Positions 8,851 to 19,074 of a stretch of DNA of 55,383 nt are shown here, in pieces. The DNA is taken from contig JAKSTW010000010.1 of NCBI GenBank assembly GCA_024402405.1, positions 1-55,383 on the forward strand, written 5' to 3'. The DNA comes from Spirochaetia bacterium. Lineage in GTDB: Bacteria; Spirochaetota; Spirochaetia; CADAEX01. The position numbers and the translations under genes were made by a program. The notes under the pieces are model-generated. The model ran no database searches. It saw nothing but the letters and a program-made list of their open reading frames with translations, and had not been told where the DNA came from. How positions within the stretch are numbered: the stretch's first letter is position 1; every line of letters starts with the position of its first letter.

Positions 8851-10059
8851 ATGACTTTAGATGATGTTGATATTATTGATGAGGAAGATACAAATACAAT
8901 TATAAAAGGGGCTGATATAAGAATTATCGGTATTGGCGGAGGCGGCGGAAATGCTGTGAACCGTATGATGGAGCAGCATGTCTCTGAGGATATTATCTTC
9001 ATTGCTGCCAATACAGACCAGCAGGCACTGCAAAACTGCCATGCCACCAAAAAGCTTGTACTGGGACGCAATCTGACTCACGGTCTGGGGGCGGGCGGAA
9101 AGCCTGAGATAGGTGAGAAGGCTGCTCTTGAGGATAAGGATGCAATAACCAATGCCATTGGCGGTGCTGATATGGTTTTCATCACAGCAGGTATGGGCGG
9201 TGGTACAGGAACCGGCGGTGCTCCTGTTGTGGCTCAGATTTCCAAGAATCTGGGTATTCTCACTGTGGCTATTGTCACCACTCCTTTTGTTTTGGAAGGT
9301 AAGGTCAAAGCGAAATATGCCCAGGACGGAATTGCCAGACTCAGGGAGAATGTGGATGCCCTTATCATAGTTCCTAATGAGAACCTCCTGATAAATCTTG
9401 ATGCCGCAACTACAATGGTGGAGGCTTTCCTGAAGGCCGATGATGTGCTCCGCCAGGGAATTCTTGGTATTTCAACATTGATTACAGGACATGGCAGGGT
9501 GAACATTGATTTTGCCGATGTGGACACCATCATGAGAAACAAAGGTGTTGCCATCATGGGTGTGGGTGACGGTCACGGAGAGAGCAAGGCTGTGGATGCC
9601 ATCCAGAATGCCATTTATAACAAGGTGCTGGAGGATGCGGATATCAGCGGTGCCACAGGTATCCTTGTTGGAATCACCAGCGGTGAGGATCTTACCATCA
9701 ATGAGTTCCAGACTATCCTGAAAATGGCCAAAGAGACTGCTGATCCTGAAGTTCTGTTCACTTATGGCTGGAAAATTGATGAGGAAATGAAGGATAAGGT
9801 CAGTGTGACGATCATTGCCACCGGATTCAATCATGCAAAGAAGGAACAGGAACCAGAGACTGCCGAACCTGAAGTGAAGATGCCGAATGTGATTTCTGCT
9901 CAGGAATGGGACAAGCTCCAGCATGGCGGTGTCACAGAGATCAAGCCGGTGAAGGCTGAGCTTGTGCAGGAGGAAGATACTCCTGTTGATGTGAATAATA
10001 AGAATATACCTGCTCTGTTAAGATACAGAGGACAGATGAATTTTCCTAAATGGCGGTGA
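8851..10059 (+). CDS. ftsZ: Cell division GTPase FtsZ
   Basis: 402 residues from ATG 8851, which has GGAGGG upstream; the in-frame GTG six bases earlier is less likely. The nucleotide motif GGGGGNAVN is at about residues 29-37 and the tubulin signature [12 protein letters not shown] at about 115-126. NLDAATTM and the T7-loop region are present. A linker leads to the C-terminal peptide IPALLRYR, the FtsA-binding tail. It forms the Z-ring. Confidence 0.98.
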   Translation: MTLDDVDIIDEEDTNTIIKGADIRIIGIGGGGGNAVNRMMEQHVSEDIIFIAANTDQQALQNCHATKKLVLGRNLTHGLGAGGKPEIGEKAALEDKDAITNAIGGADMVFITAGMGGGTGTGGAPVVAQISKNLGILTVAIVTTPFVLEGKVKAKYAQDGIARLRENVDALIIVPNENLLINLDAATTMVEAFLKADDVLRQGILGISTLITGHGRVNIDFADVDTIMRNKGVAIMGVGDGHGESKAVDAIQNAIYNKVLEDADISGATGILVGITSGEDLTINEFQTILKMAKETADPEVLFTYGWKIDEEMKDKVSVTIIATGFNHAKKEQEPETAEPEVKMPNVISAQEWDKLQHGGVTEIKPVKAELVQEEDTPVDVNNKNIPALLRYRGQMNFPKWR

Positions 10060-10065
10060 GCTGGA

Positions 10066-10953
10066 ATGTTTCTGGATGAACTTTCTGAGAATTTCAAGGA
10101 ATATCTTATAGGTGAGCTGAATCTTGCCGGATCTACTGTGGATGTATATTCCCGGGAGATCGGGCAGTTTGTCAGTTATCTTGAAGGTAGGAAAATAGAA
10201 ATAAATGAAATTTCATCCCTTGATGTGGAAAGTTATATCAATTACAGGACAGAGAAATGTCATCTGAGCGGCAAGACAGTGTCAAGAGTCATGAGTTCTC
10301 TGCGTTCATTCTTCAAGTTCCTTCAGATGGAGGACATAAGAGAAGATAATCCGGTCAAGATGCTGGATATGCCGAAGATCCACAGAAATTTTCCTAAGGT
10401 GTTCAATTACAGCGAGATGGAAATATTCTTTGACAGCATAACACTGAAAAAACCTTCCGGACTCAGAGACCGGGCTATGTTTGAGATGATCTATTCCTGC
10501 GGGCTCCGTATTTCTGAGGTGGCTGATCTGAAATGCTCTGATATTTCAGCTGAGGATGGCGTAGTCAGAATTTTTGGCAAGGGATCCAGGGAAAGGCTGG
10601 TTCCGATGGGTGAGATATCTCTTTTCTGGCTGGGTAAATACCTGGAGCTGGGCCGGCCTAAGCTTCTGAAAGATAAACAGTCAGAATATCTTTTTATAAA
10701 TTGTTTCGGTGATAAGATAGGCCGGAAAGGAATCTGGAAGAAATTCAAGGAGATTTCGAAGGTTGCCGATATTGACGGGAAAGTTCACACTTTGCGTCAT
10801 TCTTTTGCCACACATATGCTGAAGAATGGTGCTGACCTCAGATCGATCCAGGAAATGCTTGGTCATTCTGACATTTCCACCACCCAGATCTATACACATC
10901 TGGACAGGCGAGATCTGAAAAAATTTTATGAAGAGAATCATCCGGGAGGTTGA
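10066..10953 (+). CDS. Tyrosine recombinase XerC/XerD type (first copy)
   Basis: 295 residues, standard Xer length: N-terminal SAM-like core-binding domain, then the catalytic domain with Arg in SCGLRISEVADL, HTLRHSFATHML (His-X-X-Arg), GHSDIS (His) and the nucleophile Tyr in TTQIYTHL. Xer recombinases resolve chromosome dimers at dif. A second Xer lies at 14104, so the pair probably acts as XerC plus XerD; which is which cannot be told by eye. Its place inside the housekeeping block argues against a mobile integrase. Confidence 0.9.
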   Translation: MFLDELSENFKEYLIGELNLAGSTVDVYSREIGQFVSYLEGRKIEINEISSLDVESYINYRTEKCHLSGKTVSRVMSSLRSFFKFLQMEDIREDNPVKMLDMPKIHRNFPKVFNYSEMEIFFDSITLKKPSGLRDRAMFEMIYSCGLRISEVADLKCSDISAEDGVVRIFGKGSRERLVPMGEISLFWLGKYLELGRPKLLKDKQSEYLFINCFGDKIGRKGIWKKFKEISKVADIDGKVHTLRHSFATHMLKNGADLRSIQEMLGHSDISTTQIYTHLDRRDLKKFYEENHPGG

Positions 10954-10986
10954 AGTAAAATCTCTGTTACAGGGATTTATCTGGAT

Positions 10987-12003
10987 ATGGAAAATTTAGA
11001 TTATTTAGTTTTTGTCATTAAGAATTTGAGACATCTCAGTTACAGGGACAAAGGATCCCTGCTTCTTCTCATGAGCAAGGAGATAAGCAGAGATGCTTCC
11101 ATATCCGAAGTCCGCAGTATCATATCCGGTTTTTTCCAGAAGAGCCATAAGTCCATGGGGACAGCTTTTACGGCAGCCGAGGATGAGCTGCGTCTGGCAG
11201 AGAAGACCGGAACTTCTTTTATCACATTGGCCGACAGTCGTTATCCTGAACTGCTGAAAGAGATCTATGATCCTCCTTTTGTCCTTTATTACCGGGGCGA
11301 TCTCTCTTCTCTGAACAGAAGAAGAGTGGCAGTTGTTGGAACCAGACTGGCCAGAGGTGCCTCAAAAGAGGCTGCCTATGAGCTTGGCTTTACATTGGGA
11401 CGCAATGGAGTGGCTGCGGTCTCCGGGCTGGCCAGAGGAATTGATGCGGCGGCCCACAGGGGAAATCTTGATGGCGGTATGTCCACGATAGCAGTTTTGG
11501 GAACCGGTGTGGATGTTATATTTCCTGCTGAGAACCAGAGACTTGGATACCGGATCCTTGAAAATGGAGGGGTTATTGTCAGTGAGCTGATGCCTGGAAC
11601 TCATGGAACTAGATTTACATTTCCGCAGCGCAACAGGATAATCAGCGGACTTTCATCAGCGGTGGTCGTAGTCCAGGCTCCTGCCCGTTCAGGTGCACTG
11701 ATTACAGCTGAGTTTGCAGCGGAGCAGGGACGTGATGTGTTCATTCACAGTGCATGCATCGGTTCTTCTGAGGGAATAGGCGGTGAGAGTCTGATGCTGG
11801 ATGGTGCGATGTCTGTATCTTCCGGAGAAGATGTTCTTGAGAAGCTGGGATGGCCTGTGGAGAATCCGGGATGTTGTTTCAGAACAGACAGCGATGTGAA
11901 TCCATGCAGATTTCTGGAACTGGAGCTTGATGGAAAAATCATCAATCATTGTGGAATATATTATATAAAAGGTGAAAAATTGGGGGAGAAAGTTTATGCC
12001 TAA
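10987..12003 (+). CDS. dprA: DNA processing protein DprA (Smf)
   Basis: 338 residues. The Rossmann-like DprA core runs from about residue 75. It holds YPELLKEIYDPPFVLYYRG, VAVVGTRLA, the SGLARGIDAAAHRG signature, the VFPAEN-like segment FPAENQRL, and QRNRIISGLS. DprA loads RecA onto incoming single-stranded DNA in transformation, but it is also widespread in bacteria not known to be competent. No other competence gene is in the window. It overlaps topA by 8 bases. Confidence 0.93.
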   Translation: MENLDYLVFVIKNLRHLSYRDKGSLLLLMSKEISRDASISEVRSIISGFFQKSHKSMGTAFTAAEDELRLAEKTGTSFITLADSRYPELLKEIYDPPFVLYYRGDLSSLNRRRVAVVGTRLARGASKEAAYELGFTLGRNGVAAVSGLARGIDAAAHRGNLDGGMSTIAVLGTGVDVIFPAENQRLGYRILENGGVIVSELMPGTHGTRFTFPQRNRIISGLSSAVVVVQAPARSGALITAEFAAEQGRDVFIHSACIGSSEGIGGESLMLDGAMSVSSGEDVLEKLGWPVENPGCCFRTDSDVNPCRFLELELDGKIINHCGIYYIKGEKLGEKVYA

Positions 12004-14104
12004 AGCAACAAATACAACAGATAAGACAAAAAAGACAACTTTGCTGATAGTGGAATCACCGGCTAAGGCAAAAACCATAGAACATTATCTTGGCAGCAAA
12101 TATTCTGTTGCCGCATCCGTAGGACATCTTATTGACCTGCCGAAATCCAGGATGGCAATTGATGTGGAGCATGATTTTGAGCCTGAATATATAACGGTGA
12201 GGGGCAAGGCTGCCATACTGAAGGAACTTGAGAAGAAAGCTGCGGCCTCTAATGCAGTGCTGCTGGCTTCTGATAATGACCGTGAGGGAGAAGCCATTGC
12301 ATATCATATCAAGAGTGCTCTGGACAAAAAGAATCTGGATGTGAAGATAGAGAGGATCATTTTCAACGAGATAACTCCAGGTGCGATAAAAGAGGCTGTG
12401 AAATCTCCCCGTGATATTGATATGGGAAAGGTGAATGCCCAGAAAGCCAGAAGAGTGCTGGACCGTATTGTGGGATACAACCTGTCTCCGATCCTGTGGA
12501 AAAAAGTCAAAAGCGGTCTTTCCGCCGGAAGAGTTCAGTCTGTTGCCCTCAGACTTATATGCGACAGAGAGAAGGAGATGGAATCCTTTGTTCCTGAGGA
12601 ATACTGGACACTGGAGGCTCTTTTCAAGAAAGGAAAGACAGAGTTTGCCACATCTCTTGTAAGCTATGACAATGACAAGATCAGCCTGAAGAGCGAGGCA
12701 GACTGCAGATCTCTCATGGATAAGCTGGATGGTAAGGATTTCATCGTATCTGACATAAAATATCAGGAAAAGCATGTGGCACCTAAGCCTCCGTATATCA
12801 CTTCCAAGCTTCAGCAGGATGCTGCCAACCGTCTGGGATTCACTTCCAAGAAGACAATGCAGCTGGCACAGCAGCTGTATGAAGGCATCAGCCTGGGATC
12901 CAGCCGTGTGGGTCTCATCACTTACATGAGAACAGACTCCACCAGAATCTCAGCACAGGCCATTGCTGATGTAAGAAAATATATACAGGATAACTATCCT
13001 GAACAGTTGCCTGAGAAGTTCATAAATTACAGTATAGGCAAAAGAGCCCAGGATGCTCATGAGGCTATCCGTCCTACTTATGTGAAATATACTCCTGAAT
13101 ATGTCAGAAGTTATCTCAGCAAGGATCAGCTGAAACTTTATTCCATAATCTGGGAGCGGTTTGTATCATCCCAGATGAGAGATGAGATCGATGCTGTCAC
13201 TACCACTGATATTCTCTGTGAGAAGGCTCTTTTCAGATGTGTCTCCACAAAGGTAAAGGAGAAAGGATTCCAGCTGGCTCTGGATGTGCTTTCTTCCAAG
13301 GAAAAAAATGTCAGAATACCGTCTCTGGATAAAGGTGAGAAGCTTTCATTCCTGAAATACAGCACTGAGCAGCATTTCACCCAGGGACCTGCCAGATATA
13401 CAGATGCCAGCATAGTCAAGGTGCTGGAGGAGAAAGGAATAGGCCGTCCGTCTACTTATGCACCTATCATATCTCTTCTTATCGAGCGTTATTATGTCAG
13501 CCGCAAGAACCGTATGCTGATACCTACAGCCCTTGGTTCCACGATCAACAATATTCTTATGGGTTCTTTCCCTGAGATCCTGGATGTGAATTTTACTGCT
13601 GATATGGAGCGCAAGCTGGATGATGTGGAGGATGACAAAGGCGACTGGAACAGCATGATAAAGGAATTCTATGGTCCGTTCAAAACTCAGGTTGAACATG
13701 TGACAGAGACTCTGGAATCTGTCAGAGGTGTCATGGATGAGGAGAGCGGATATACTTGTGAGAAATGTGGCAAGCCTATGATGAAAAAGCTTGGCCGGTT
13801 CGGATTTTTCCTTGCCTGCTCAGGTTTCCCTGAGTGCAGGAACACAGAGTCCATACCTTTCTGCAACTGCCCGCGTCCAGGCTGCAACGGACATATTGTT
13901 GCCAGAAAAAAGAAAGGTGGCAAGGGAAAGGAATTCTATGGGTGCAGCAATTATCCGGACTGTGATTTTATAAGCAATTACAAGCCTACTGACCGGAAAT
14001 GCCCTGAGTGCGGTTATTTCATGGTTCAGAGATATGAGAAGGGAAAGGGAACTTATTATACCTGCAGTAATACAGAATGTAAGAATTCATCAGAGGAAAA
14101 ATAG
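11996..14104 (+). CDS. topA: DNA topoisomerase I
   Basis: 702 residues from ATG 11996, chosen for its upstream GGGAGA; a GTG at 11972 in frame is possible. TOPRIM domain LLIVESPAKAKTIEHYL near the start, DNDREGEAIA acidic motif, and the catalytic Tyr in LITYMRTDSTRIS. Cys-rich zinc-ribbon modules begin at CEKCGKPM, with further CxxC sets (CPECGYF, a final CSNTEC). It relaxes negative supercoils. Confidence 0.96.
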   Translation: MPKATNTTDKTKKTTLLIVESPAKAKTIEHYLGSKYSVAASVGHLIDLPKSRMAIDVEHDFEPEYITVRGKAAILKELEKKAAASNAVLLASDNDREGEAIAYHIKSALDKKNLDVKIERIIFNEITPGAIKEAVKSPRDIDMGKVNAQKARRVLDRIVGYNLSPILWKKVKSGLSAGRVQSVALRLICDREKEMESFVPEEYWTLEALFKKGKTEFATSLVSYDNDKISLKSEADCRSLMDKLDGKDFIVSDIKYQEKHVAPKPPYITSKLQQDAANRLGFTSKKTMQLAQQLYEGISLGSSRVGLITYMRTDSTRISAQAIADVRKYIQDNYPEQLPEKFINYSIGKRAQDAHEAIRPTYVKYTPEYVRSYLSKDQLKLYSIIWERFVSSQMRDEIDAVTTTDILCEKALFRCVSTKVKEKGFQLALDVLSSKEKNVRIPSLDKGEKLSFLKYSTEQHFTQGPARYTDASIVKVLEEKGIGRPSTYAPIISLLIERYYVSRKNRMLIPTALGSTINNILMGSFPEILDVNFTADMERKLDDVEDDKGDWNSMIKEFYGPFKTQVEHVTETLESVRGVMDEESGYTCEKCGKPMMKKLGRFGFFLACSGFPECRNTESIPFCNCPRPGCNGHIVARKKKGGKGKEFYGCSNYPDCDFISNYKPTDRKCPECGYFMVQRYEKGKGTYYTCSNTECKNSSEEK

Positions 14105-15021
14105 TGGATAATTATATTGCTTATCTTAAGAACATCAGACATCTGTCAAATGCCACTGTGATTGCATATACCAATGATATTTCCAAATATATGGAATATC
14201 TGGATGAAAATGGTGAGGACTGGAAGGAACCGGACAGAAAGGTGGGCAGGCGGTATATCGCTTACCTTTCAGAGAATGATTACGACTCAAGAAGCATCAA
14301 TCGCAAAGTTTCTGCCCTGAGAAAATTTTATGAGTATCAGCAGAAAGAAGGTTTTGTGGAGCTGAATCCATTTGACTATGTGAAAGCTATGAAAACAGTC
14401 AAGAAATTGCCTGTATATATGACAGCAAATGAGGTGCAGAAATTCATAAATCTTGGAGATGCCAGAAAAGATCAGGATATATTCCTGGGATACAGGGACA
14501 AGGCTTTTTTTCAGTTCATGTATGCATCCGGATGCCGTGTGTCAGAAGCTCTTTCAATAGATGTTGATGATCTTGATTTCTCTGATGATGAGATAATCAT
14601 TACAGGAAAAGGAGATAAACAGCGTATAGTCTTTTTTGGCCATTATGCGGAACAGGCCTTGAAAGAATATCTTCCTATGCGGATGGCCAGACTGCGGAGA
14701 TTTGGATCTGATTCAAAGGCTCTTTTCATTGATTACAGAGGTGAGCGTCTTACCAGTCACGGAGCATGGTGGATCATCCAGGAATATCTGAAGCACAGTG
14801 ATCTGAACAAAAAAGTGACACCACATACTTTCAGACATACTTTTGCCACACATATTCTGGAGCATGGAGCTGATATCCGGGTGGTGCAGGAACTGCTGGG
14901 ACATTCAGAGCTTTCAACCACACAGATCTATACTCATATCGGAATCGGAAGACTTAAGGACATACATAGGAAAACACATCCTCATGGCAGGATGAAAAGG
15001 AGAGTTCAACATGGAATTTAG
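14104..15021 (+). CDS. Tyrosine recombinase XerC/XerD type (second copy)
   Basis: 305 residues starting at GTG 14104, which shares one base with the topA stop (TAGTG). Catalytic residues are Arg in [29 protein letters not shown] and Tyr in TTQIYTHI. Its closeness to topA and hslVU follows the topA-xer(codV)-hslV-hslU order seen in many bacteria, which favours a XerC/CodV role. The end overlaps hslV by 11 bases. Confidence 0.9.
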   Translation: MDNYIAYLKNIRHLSNATVIAYTNDISKYMEYLDENGEDWKEPDRKVGRRYIAYLSENDYDSRSINRKVSALRKFYEYQQKEGFVELNPFDYVKAMKTVKKLPVYMTANEVQKFINLGDARKDQDIFLGYRDKAFFQFMYASGCRVSEALSIDVDDLDFSDDEIIITGKGDKQRIVFFGHYAEQALKEYLPMRMARLRRFGSDSKALFIDYRGERLTSHGAWWIIQEYLKHSDLNKKVTPHTFRHTFATHILEHGADIRVVQELLGHSELSTTQIYTHIGIGRLKDIHRKTHPHGRMKRRVQHGI

Positions 15022-15544
15022 GGGTACTACTATTCTGGCTGTGAAAAAGGATGGCAAAGTTGCCATGGCCGGAGATGGACAGGTCACTTTAGATAAGACA
15101 GTTATGAAAGGACATGCGCGGAAAGTGCGCAAGATATATGATGGGCGTATTCTGGTGGGATTTGCCGGAGCGACAGCTGATGCCTTCACTCTTTTTGAGA
15201 AATATGAGGGCAAGCTCAAGGAGTTCGGCGGTGATATGACCAGGGCTGCCGTGGAACTGGCCAAGGAATGGCGGACAGACAGGGCACTGCGGAAACTGGA
15301 GGCCATGCTGCTGACTGCTGATGGGGAGAAGATCCTTCTGATATCCGGAACCGGTGATGTAGTGGAGCCTGATGAGGATGCTCTGGCTATCGGTTCCGGC
15401 GGATGCTACGCTTATGCTGCCGCACTGGCTTTCTTCCGCTCAGGCGCTGGACTCAGTGCCGGTGAGATTGCCCGCAGATCTCTGGAAATTGCATCCCAGA
15501 TCTGTATTTACACTAATGATAATATTATTGTGGAGGAACTCTGA
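15011..15544 (+). CDS. hslV: ATP-dependent protease subunit HslV
   Basis: 177 residues, the peptidase of the HslUV (ClpQY) protease. The mature N-terminus is expected to be the Thr of GTTILAVKK, after removal of MEFRG, which leaves the catalytic Thr free. [11 protein letters not shown] and the late [11 protein letters not shown] segment are family marks. It overlaps hslU by one base (TGATG). Confidence 0.96.
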   Translation: MEFRGTTILAVKKDGKVAMAGDGQVTLDKTVMKGHARKVRKIYDGRILVGFAGATADAFTLFEKYEGKLKEFGGDMTRAAVELAKEWRTDRALRKLEAMLLTADGEKILLISGTGDVVEPDEDALAIGSGGCYAYAAALAFFRSGAGLSAGEIARRSLEIASQICIYTNDNIIVEEL

Positions 15545-16911
15545 TGCTGGATTTTGATCAACTCACACCTAAGCAGATCGTTGAGGAACTGGATAAGTAT
15601 ATCATAGGTCAGGACAAGGCCAAGAGAGTGGTGGCCATGGCTTTGAGGAACAGGGTCAGAAGAAAACAGCTGCCTGATGATCTTCGGGAAGAGGTTATTC
15701 CTAAGAATATCATTATGATCGGTTCCACAGGTATCGGAAAGACAGAGATCGCAAGACGTCTCTCCAAACTTTCAGGTGCCCCTTTCGTAAAAGTGGAGGC
15801 TACCAAATATACTGAGGTCGGTTATGTGGGCCGTGATGTGGAGTCCATAATCCGTGATCTTATGTCTGTGGCTGTGAATATGGTCAAGAATGAGATGCGC
15901 AGCGGAGTCATTGCCGATGCCCAGGCCAGGACAGAGGAGCTGCTGCTGGATCTGCTTCTGCCAGGAACAGGTGACAAACCGGTGGAGACAAAGACAGAAA
16001 ATGGCGAGGTGAGGCTGCTCCCTCCTGGTGCCAATACGACTATAAGAGAGAAATTCAGGACCAAGCTGCGTAATGGCGAGCTGGAAGATAAACAGGTGGA
16101 GCTTTCTGTATCAAAGAAAGGATTCCAGCCTATGGAGATCTTCTCCGGAATGAATCTGGAGGATATGGGGATCTCACTGGGCGGAATTGCAGGAATGATG
16201 GGAGACTCCAAGAAACGGCGCAGAACTACTGTCAAAAATGCCAGAGAAATTCTGCTGGAAGAGGAGATCGACAAGCTTATTGACTCCGACAAAGTGGCTG
16301 ATATTGCCAGAAAAAGGACACAGGAGATGGGAATCGTCTTCATTGATGAGATAGACAAGGTGGCAGGCCGGCAGAATACCAGCGGTGCCGATGTCTCCAG
16401 AGAGGGTGTCCAGCGTGATATACTGCCTATAGTCGAGGGCTGCAAGGTCAACACAAAATATGGAATGGTCGATACCACACACATTCTTTTCATTGCGGCA
16501 GGAGCATTCCACATGAGTAAGCCTTCAGACCTGATTCCTGAACTTCAGGGACGTTTCCCGCTTCGCGTGGAGCTGGAACCTCTGACTGCCAGAGAGTTTG
16601 CACAGATCCTGACCAAACCTGAGAATGCACTTATAAAGCAGTATGCTGCTCTTATGGCTACAGAAGGAGTCGATCTGCAGTTCACTGATGAGGCTGTGGA
16701 ACGGATAGCCAAGACAGCAGAGGAACTTAATTCAGGCACGGAGAATATCGGTGCCAGAAGACTGCACACTATAATGGAGCAGCTGCTGGATGAAGTCTCT
16801 TTCTCTGCTCCTGAACTGAAGGGGCAGACCATAACCGTGACACCTCAGTATGTGGATGAGAAACTCCACAGTGCGCTGGGAGACAGAGATCTGGCAAAAT
16901 ATATTCTGTAA
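15544..16911 (+). CDS. hslU: HslU ATPase of the HslUV protease
   Basis: 455 residues, an AAA+ unfoldase that feeds HslV. It begins LTPKQIVEELDKYIIGQ, has Walker A GSTGIGKT at residues 60-67 (Ser where most have Pro), and YVGRDVESIIRDL pore region. A long I-domain follows, then Walker B VFIDEIDKV, and the C-terminal tail KYIL that docks into HslV. It is the last gene of the division/maintenance block; flagellar-type genes begin 38 bases later. Confidence 0.97.
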   Translation: MLDFDQLTPKQIVEELDKYIIGQDKAKRVVAMALRNRVRRKQLPDDLREEVIPKNIIMIGSTGIGKTEIARRLSKLSGAPFVKVEATKYTEVGYVGRDVESIIRDLMSVAVNMVKNEMRSGVIADAQARTEELLLDLLLPGTGDKPVETKTENGEVRLLPPGANTTIREKFRTKLRNGELEDKQVELSVSKKGFQPMEIFSGMNLEDMGISLGGIAGMMGDSKKRRRTTVKNAREILLEEEIDKLIDSDKVADIARKRTQEMGIVFIDEIDKVAGRQNTSGADVSREGVQRDILPIVEGCKVNTKYGMVDTTHILFIAAGAFHMSKPSDLIPELQGRFPLRVELEPLTAREFAQILTKPENALIKQYAALMATEGVDLQFTDEAVERIAKTAEELNSGTENIGARRLHTIMEQLLDEVSFSAPELKGQTITVTPQYVDEKLHSALGDRDLAKYIL

Positions 16912-16949
16912 ATAGAATTTTATATTTTTCATAACCATGGGAGGGGAGT

Positions 16950-18362
16950 ATGAAAAAAAGAATTTCTGAATGTTGGAAAAAACTTAAATTTGCTCATAAG
17001 ATAGGGATTGCTGCAATAACGGCAGTTATTGTCTGTGCATTTATATTTCTGGGGAGATCAGACTGTCCGTCCTGCATGACGCCGCTTTTCACTGCAGGCA
17101 TTGCAGACGGAACATTGCTGAACAGGATCTCACTGCGTCTTGATCAGGAAGGTGTGAAGCATCAGATCGGTCAGAACGGAATGATCTATGTCCGTGAGAA
17201 AGAAGATGCCAGACGTATGGTGACTGTACTTCTCCGGGAAGATCTGGTTCCTTCCACTGCCTCTCCATGGGATGTGTTCAAAATGGACAGATGGAACACT
17301 ACTGATTTTGAACGGAATGTGAATTTGCGCAGAGCTCTGACTGAAAATCTGGAGCAGCACATAGAATCTCTGGATGACATAGTGCGTGCCAGAGTCACAC
17401 TGGTGATTCCTGAGAAACAGCTTTTCACAGAGGATCAGAACAAAGTGTCCGCTTCCATCATCATCACACCTAGGGACGGCTCTGATATCACATCCGACAG
17501 GAAAAAAATTGACGGAATCGTAAAACTGGTGAAGTTTGCCGTTGAAGGTCTGGATGATGAGAATATCACTATTTCTGACAATACCGGTACATTGCTGAAT
17601 GACTGCTGCATGTTCGGAGGATTTGACAGGATAGAGCTGACACGCCAGGAGATGCAGATCAAGGCTATGCAGGAAAAAAAGCTGAGATCCCAGATCATCA
17701 CTGCCCTGAACACCATTTACGGTGGGGACAGAGTTCAGATAATAAATCTGGATCTTGATATGGATATTACATCCAGAACTGTGTCGACAGAGGAGAAGTC
17801 CAAGACCGCTTCTGCCGGTGGAGAGATCGAGAACAAGACTAATATTTATGAAGAGAAAAGTCCATGGACAATACGGAGAATATGTGCGGCAGTGGCTATA
17901 GACGGCACATGGAGATGTGAGTATGGCAAGGATGGCCGGATCCTCAGAAATCCTGACGGCAGTGCTGTAAGGACATATACACCTGTGTCTGATGCAGAGA
18001 TACAGCAGGCAAAGACTCTGGTGGAACATGCTGTGGGATTCAGCCAGAACCGCGGTGATTCTGTCACAGTCCAGTGCGTTAAGTTTGACCGTTCCAGACA
18101 GTTTGCGGAAGAAGATTTCCCGCAGGTCTCTGAAGAGAAAGATGATATGCTGCCATTCCTGTCTCTGGACAGAAACGACCTGTTCTTTTACTGCGCTGTG
18201 GGTTTTGCCCTGCTCTCATTGATCCTGGTGATTTTTCTCTGTGCCAGAGGAATTTCCGGCAGGAAAGGTTCCGGGGTCAGGATCGTGAATGCCAGGAATC
18301 TTGCCATGGAAAGACCTGAAGAAGTTGCCGACCTGATCAAGTCCATGCTGGCGGAGGAATGA
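16950..18362 (+). CDS. fliF: Flagellar MS-ring protein FliF, short form
   Basis: 470 residues, shorter than the usual 530-570. RBS GGGAGGGGAG precedes ATG. It has an N-terminal membrane helix (about 19-35), a well-kept YscJ/FliF ring domain (IYVREKEDARRM, the RARVTLVIPEKQLF segment, VKFAVEGLDDENITI), and a second ring-building region. A second membrane helix follows near 420-442, then the C-terminal FliG-binding helix (ERPEEVADLIKSML). flgB, flgC and fliE, which precede fliF in treponemes, are missing. Either a reduced flagellar system or a retained, repurposed ring is possible. Confidence 0.88.
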   Translation: MKKRISECWKKLKFAHKIGIAAITAVIVCAFIFLGRSDCPSCMTPLFTAGIADGTLLNRISLRLDQEGVKHQIGQNGMIYVREKEDARRMVTVLLREDLVPSTASPWDVFKMDRWNTTDFERNVNLRRALTENLEQHIESLDDIVRARVTLVIPEKQLFTEDQNKVSASIIITPRDGSDITSDRKKIDGIVKLVKFAVEGLDDENITISDNTGTLLNDCCMFGGFDRIELTRQEMQIKAMQEKKLRSQIITALNTIYGGDRVQIINLDLDMDITSRTVSTEEKSKTASAGGEIENKTNIYEEKSPWTIRRICAAVAIDGTWRCEYGKDGRILRNPDGSAVRTYTPVSDAEIQQAKTLVEHAVGFSQNRGDSVTVQCVKFDRSRQFAEEDFPQVSEEKDDMLPFLSLDRNDLFFYCAVGFALLSLILVIFLCARGISGRKGSGVRIVNARNLAMERPEEVADLIKSMLAEE

Positions 18363-18363
18363 T

Positions 18364-19029
18364 ATGGGGGATGCCCATTTTCTTTCAGGTAAGAAAAAGG
18401 CTGCTCTGTTCCTTCTGAGCCTTGGGAAGGATACATCCAGAAAAGTCATGGAATATCTGGACAAGGATTCAGCAGCTACGATCATGGAAGTGATGAAGAA
18501 TCTTGATGCTGAAGATATAAGCATGATGGATCATGTGTGTGATGATATTGTATGTGAGATCCAGGGATATGATCCAGAATTGCTTTCCGGACTGAAGGAT
18601 GATGATCCGGAGACAATAGCCCGAAAACTGTCTCACCTGCCTCCGGAGAAAGCCAGTCTGGTGATGAGAAAACTGCCTGAGCGTCTGAGGGCTGAAGTCT
18701 CCAGAAAAGTTGCATCCATGGACAGAGACGCTAATTCTGCTTTGAAAGTGAAGATAAAGAACCGTACTCTGACTTTTGATGAGATGAACATGCTGGATGA
18801 TGACAGTATCAGGCATATATTGTCTGAGGTTGAGTTCATGCAGCTGGATAAGGCTCTCAGAACAGCATCTGCGGAGACAAGGGAGAAATTTTTCAGAAAT
18901 ATGCATCCGCATCTGGCAGAAGAGCTGCGGGATATTCTGGAACAGGACAGAACTGTTTCTTTTATGGAATCAGAGCAGGCACAGAAAGAGATCCTTGATA
19001 TATTATTCATGATTTTAAGCAGAAAATGA
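18364..19029 (+). CDS. fliG: FliG-like rotor protein, internally shortened
   Basis: 221 residues against about 340 for FliG. The FliF-binding N-domain (KKAALFLLSLGKD), the ARM-M core (DDPETIARKLSHLPPEKA) and a C-terminal domain (MLDDDSIRHILSEVEF, ETREKFFRNM) are all recognisable but the segments between them are lost. Positions that carry torque-linked charges in E. coli FliG look altered: Arg for Lys in KALRTA, RDIL for RDDL, and no GPVR-type Arg. It starts 1 base after the fliF stop. It may be a rotor remnant or a second, divergent FliG. Confidence 0.8.
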   Translation: MGDAHFLSGKKKAALFLLSLGKDTSRKVMEYLDKDSAATIMEVMKNLDAEDISMMDHVCDDIVCEIQGYDPELLSGLKDDDPETIARKLSHLPPEKASLVMRKLPERLRAEVSRKVASMDRDANSALKVKIKNRTLTFDEMNMLDDDSIRHILSEVEFMQLDKALRTASAETREKFFRNMHPHLAEELRDILEQDRTVSFMESEQAQKEILDILFMILSRK

Positions 19030-19074
19030 TCCCGATCCACTAAACCTTATGTTTTATTTGTTCGAAAATAAAGT

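Noticed and set aside
10066-15021. Two tyrosine recombinases as signs of an integrated element
   Set aside because: Both are standard Xer length, sit within a housekeeping operon with overlapping starts, and no attachment repeats or phage genes flank them.
17130-18029. Long antisense open frame (299 codons) opposite fliF
   Set aside because: It is a shadow of the strongly supported fliF frame, with His/Cys/Ser-rich unstructured translation. Similar shadows at 7604-8341 and 15822-16514 were dropped for the same reason.
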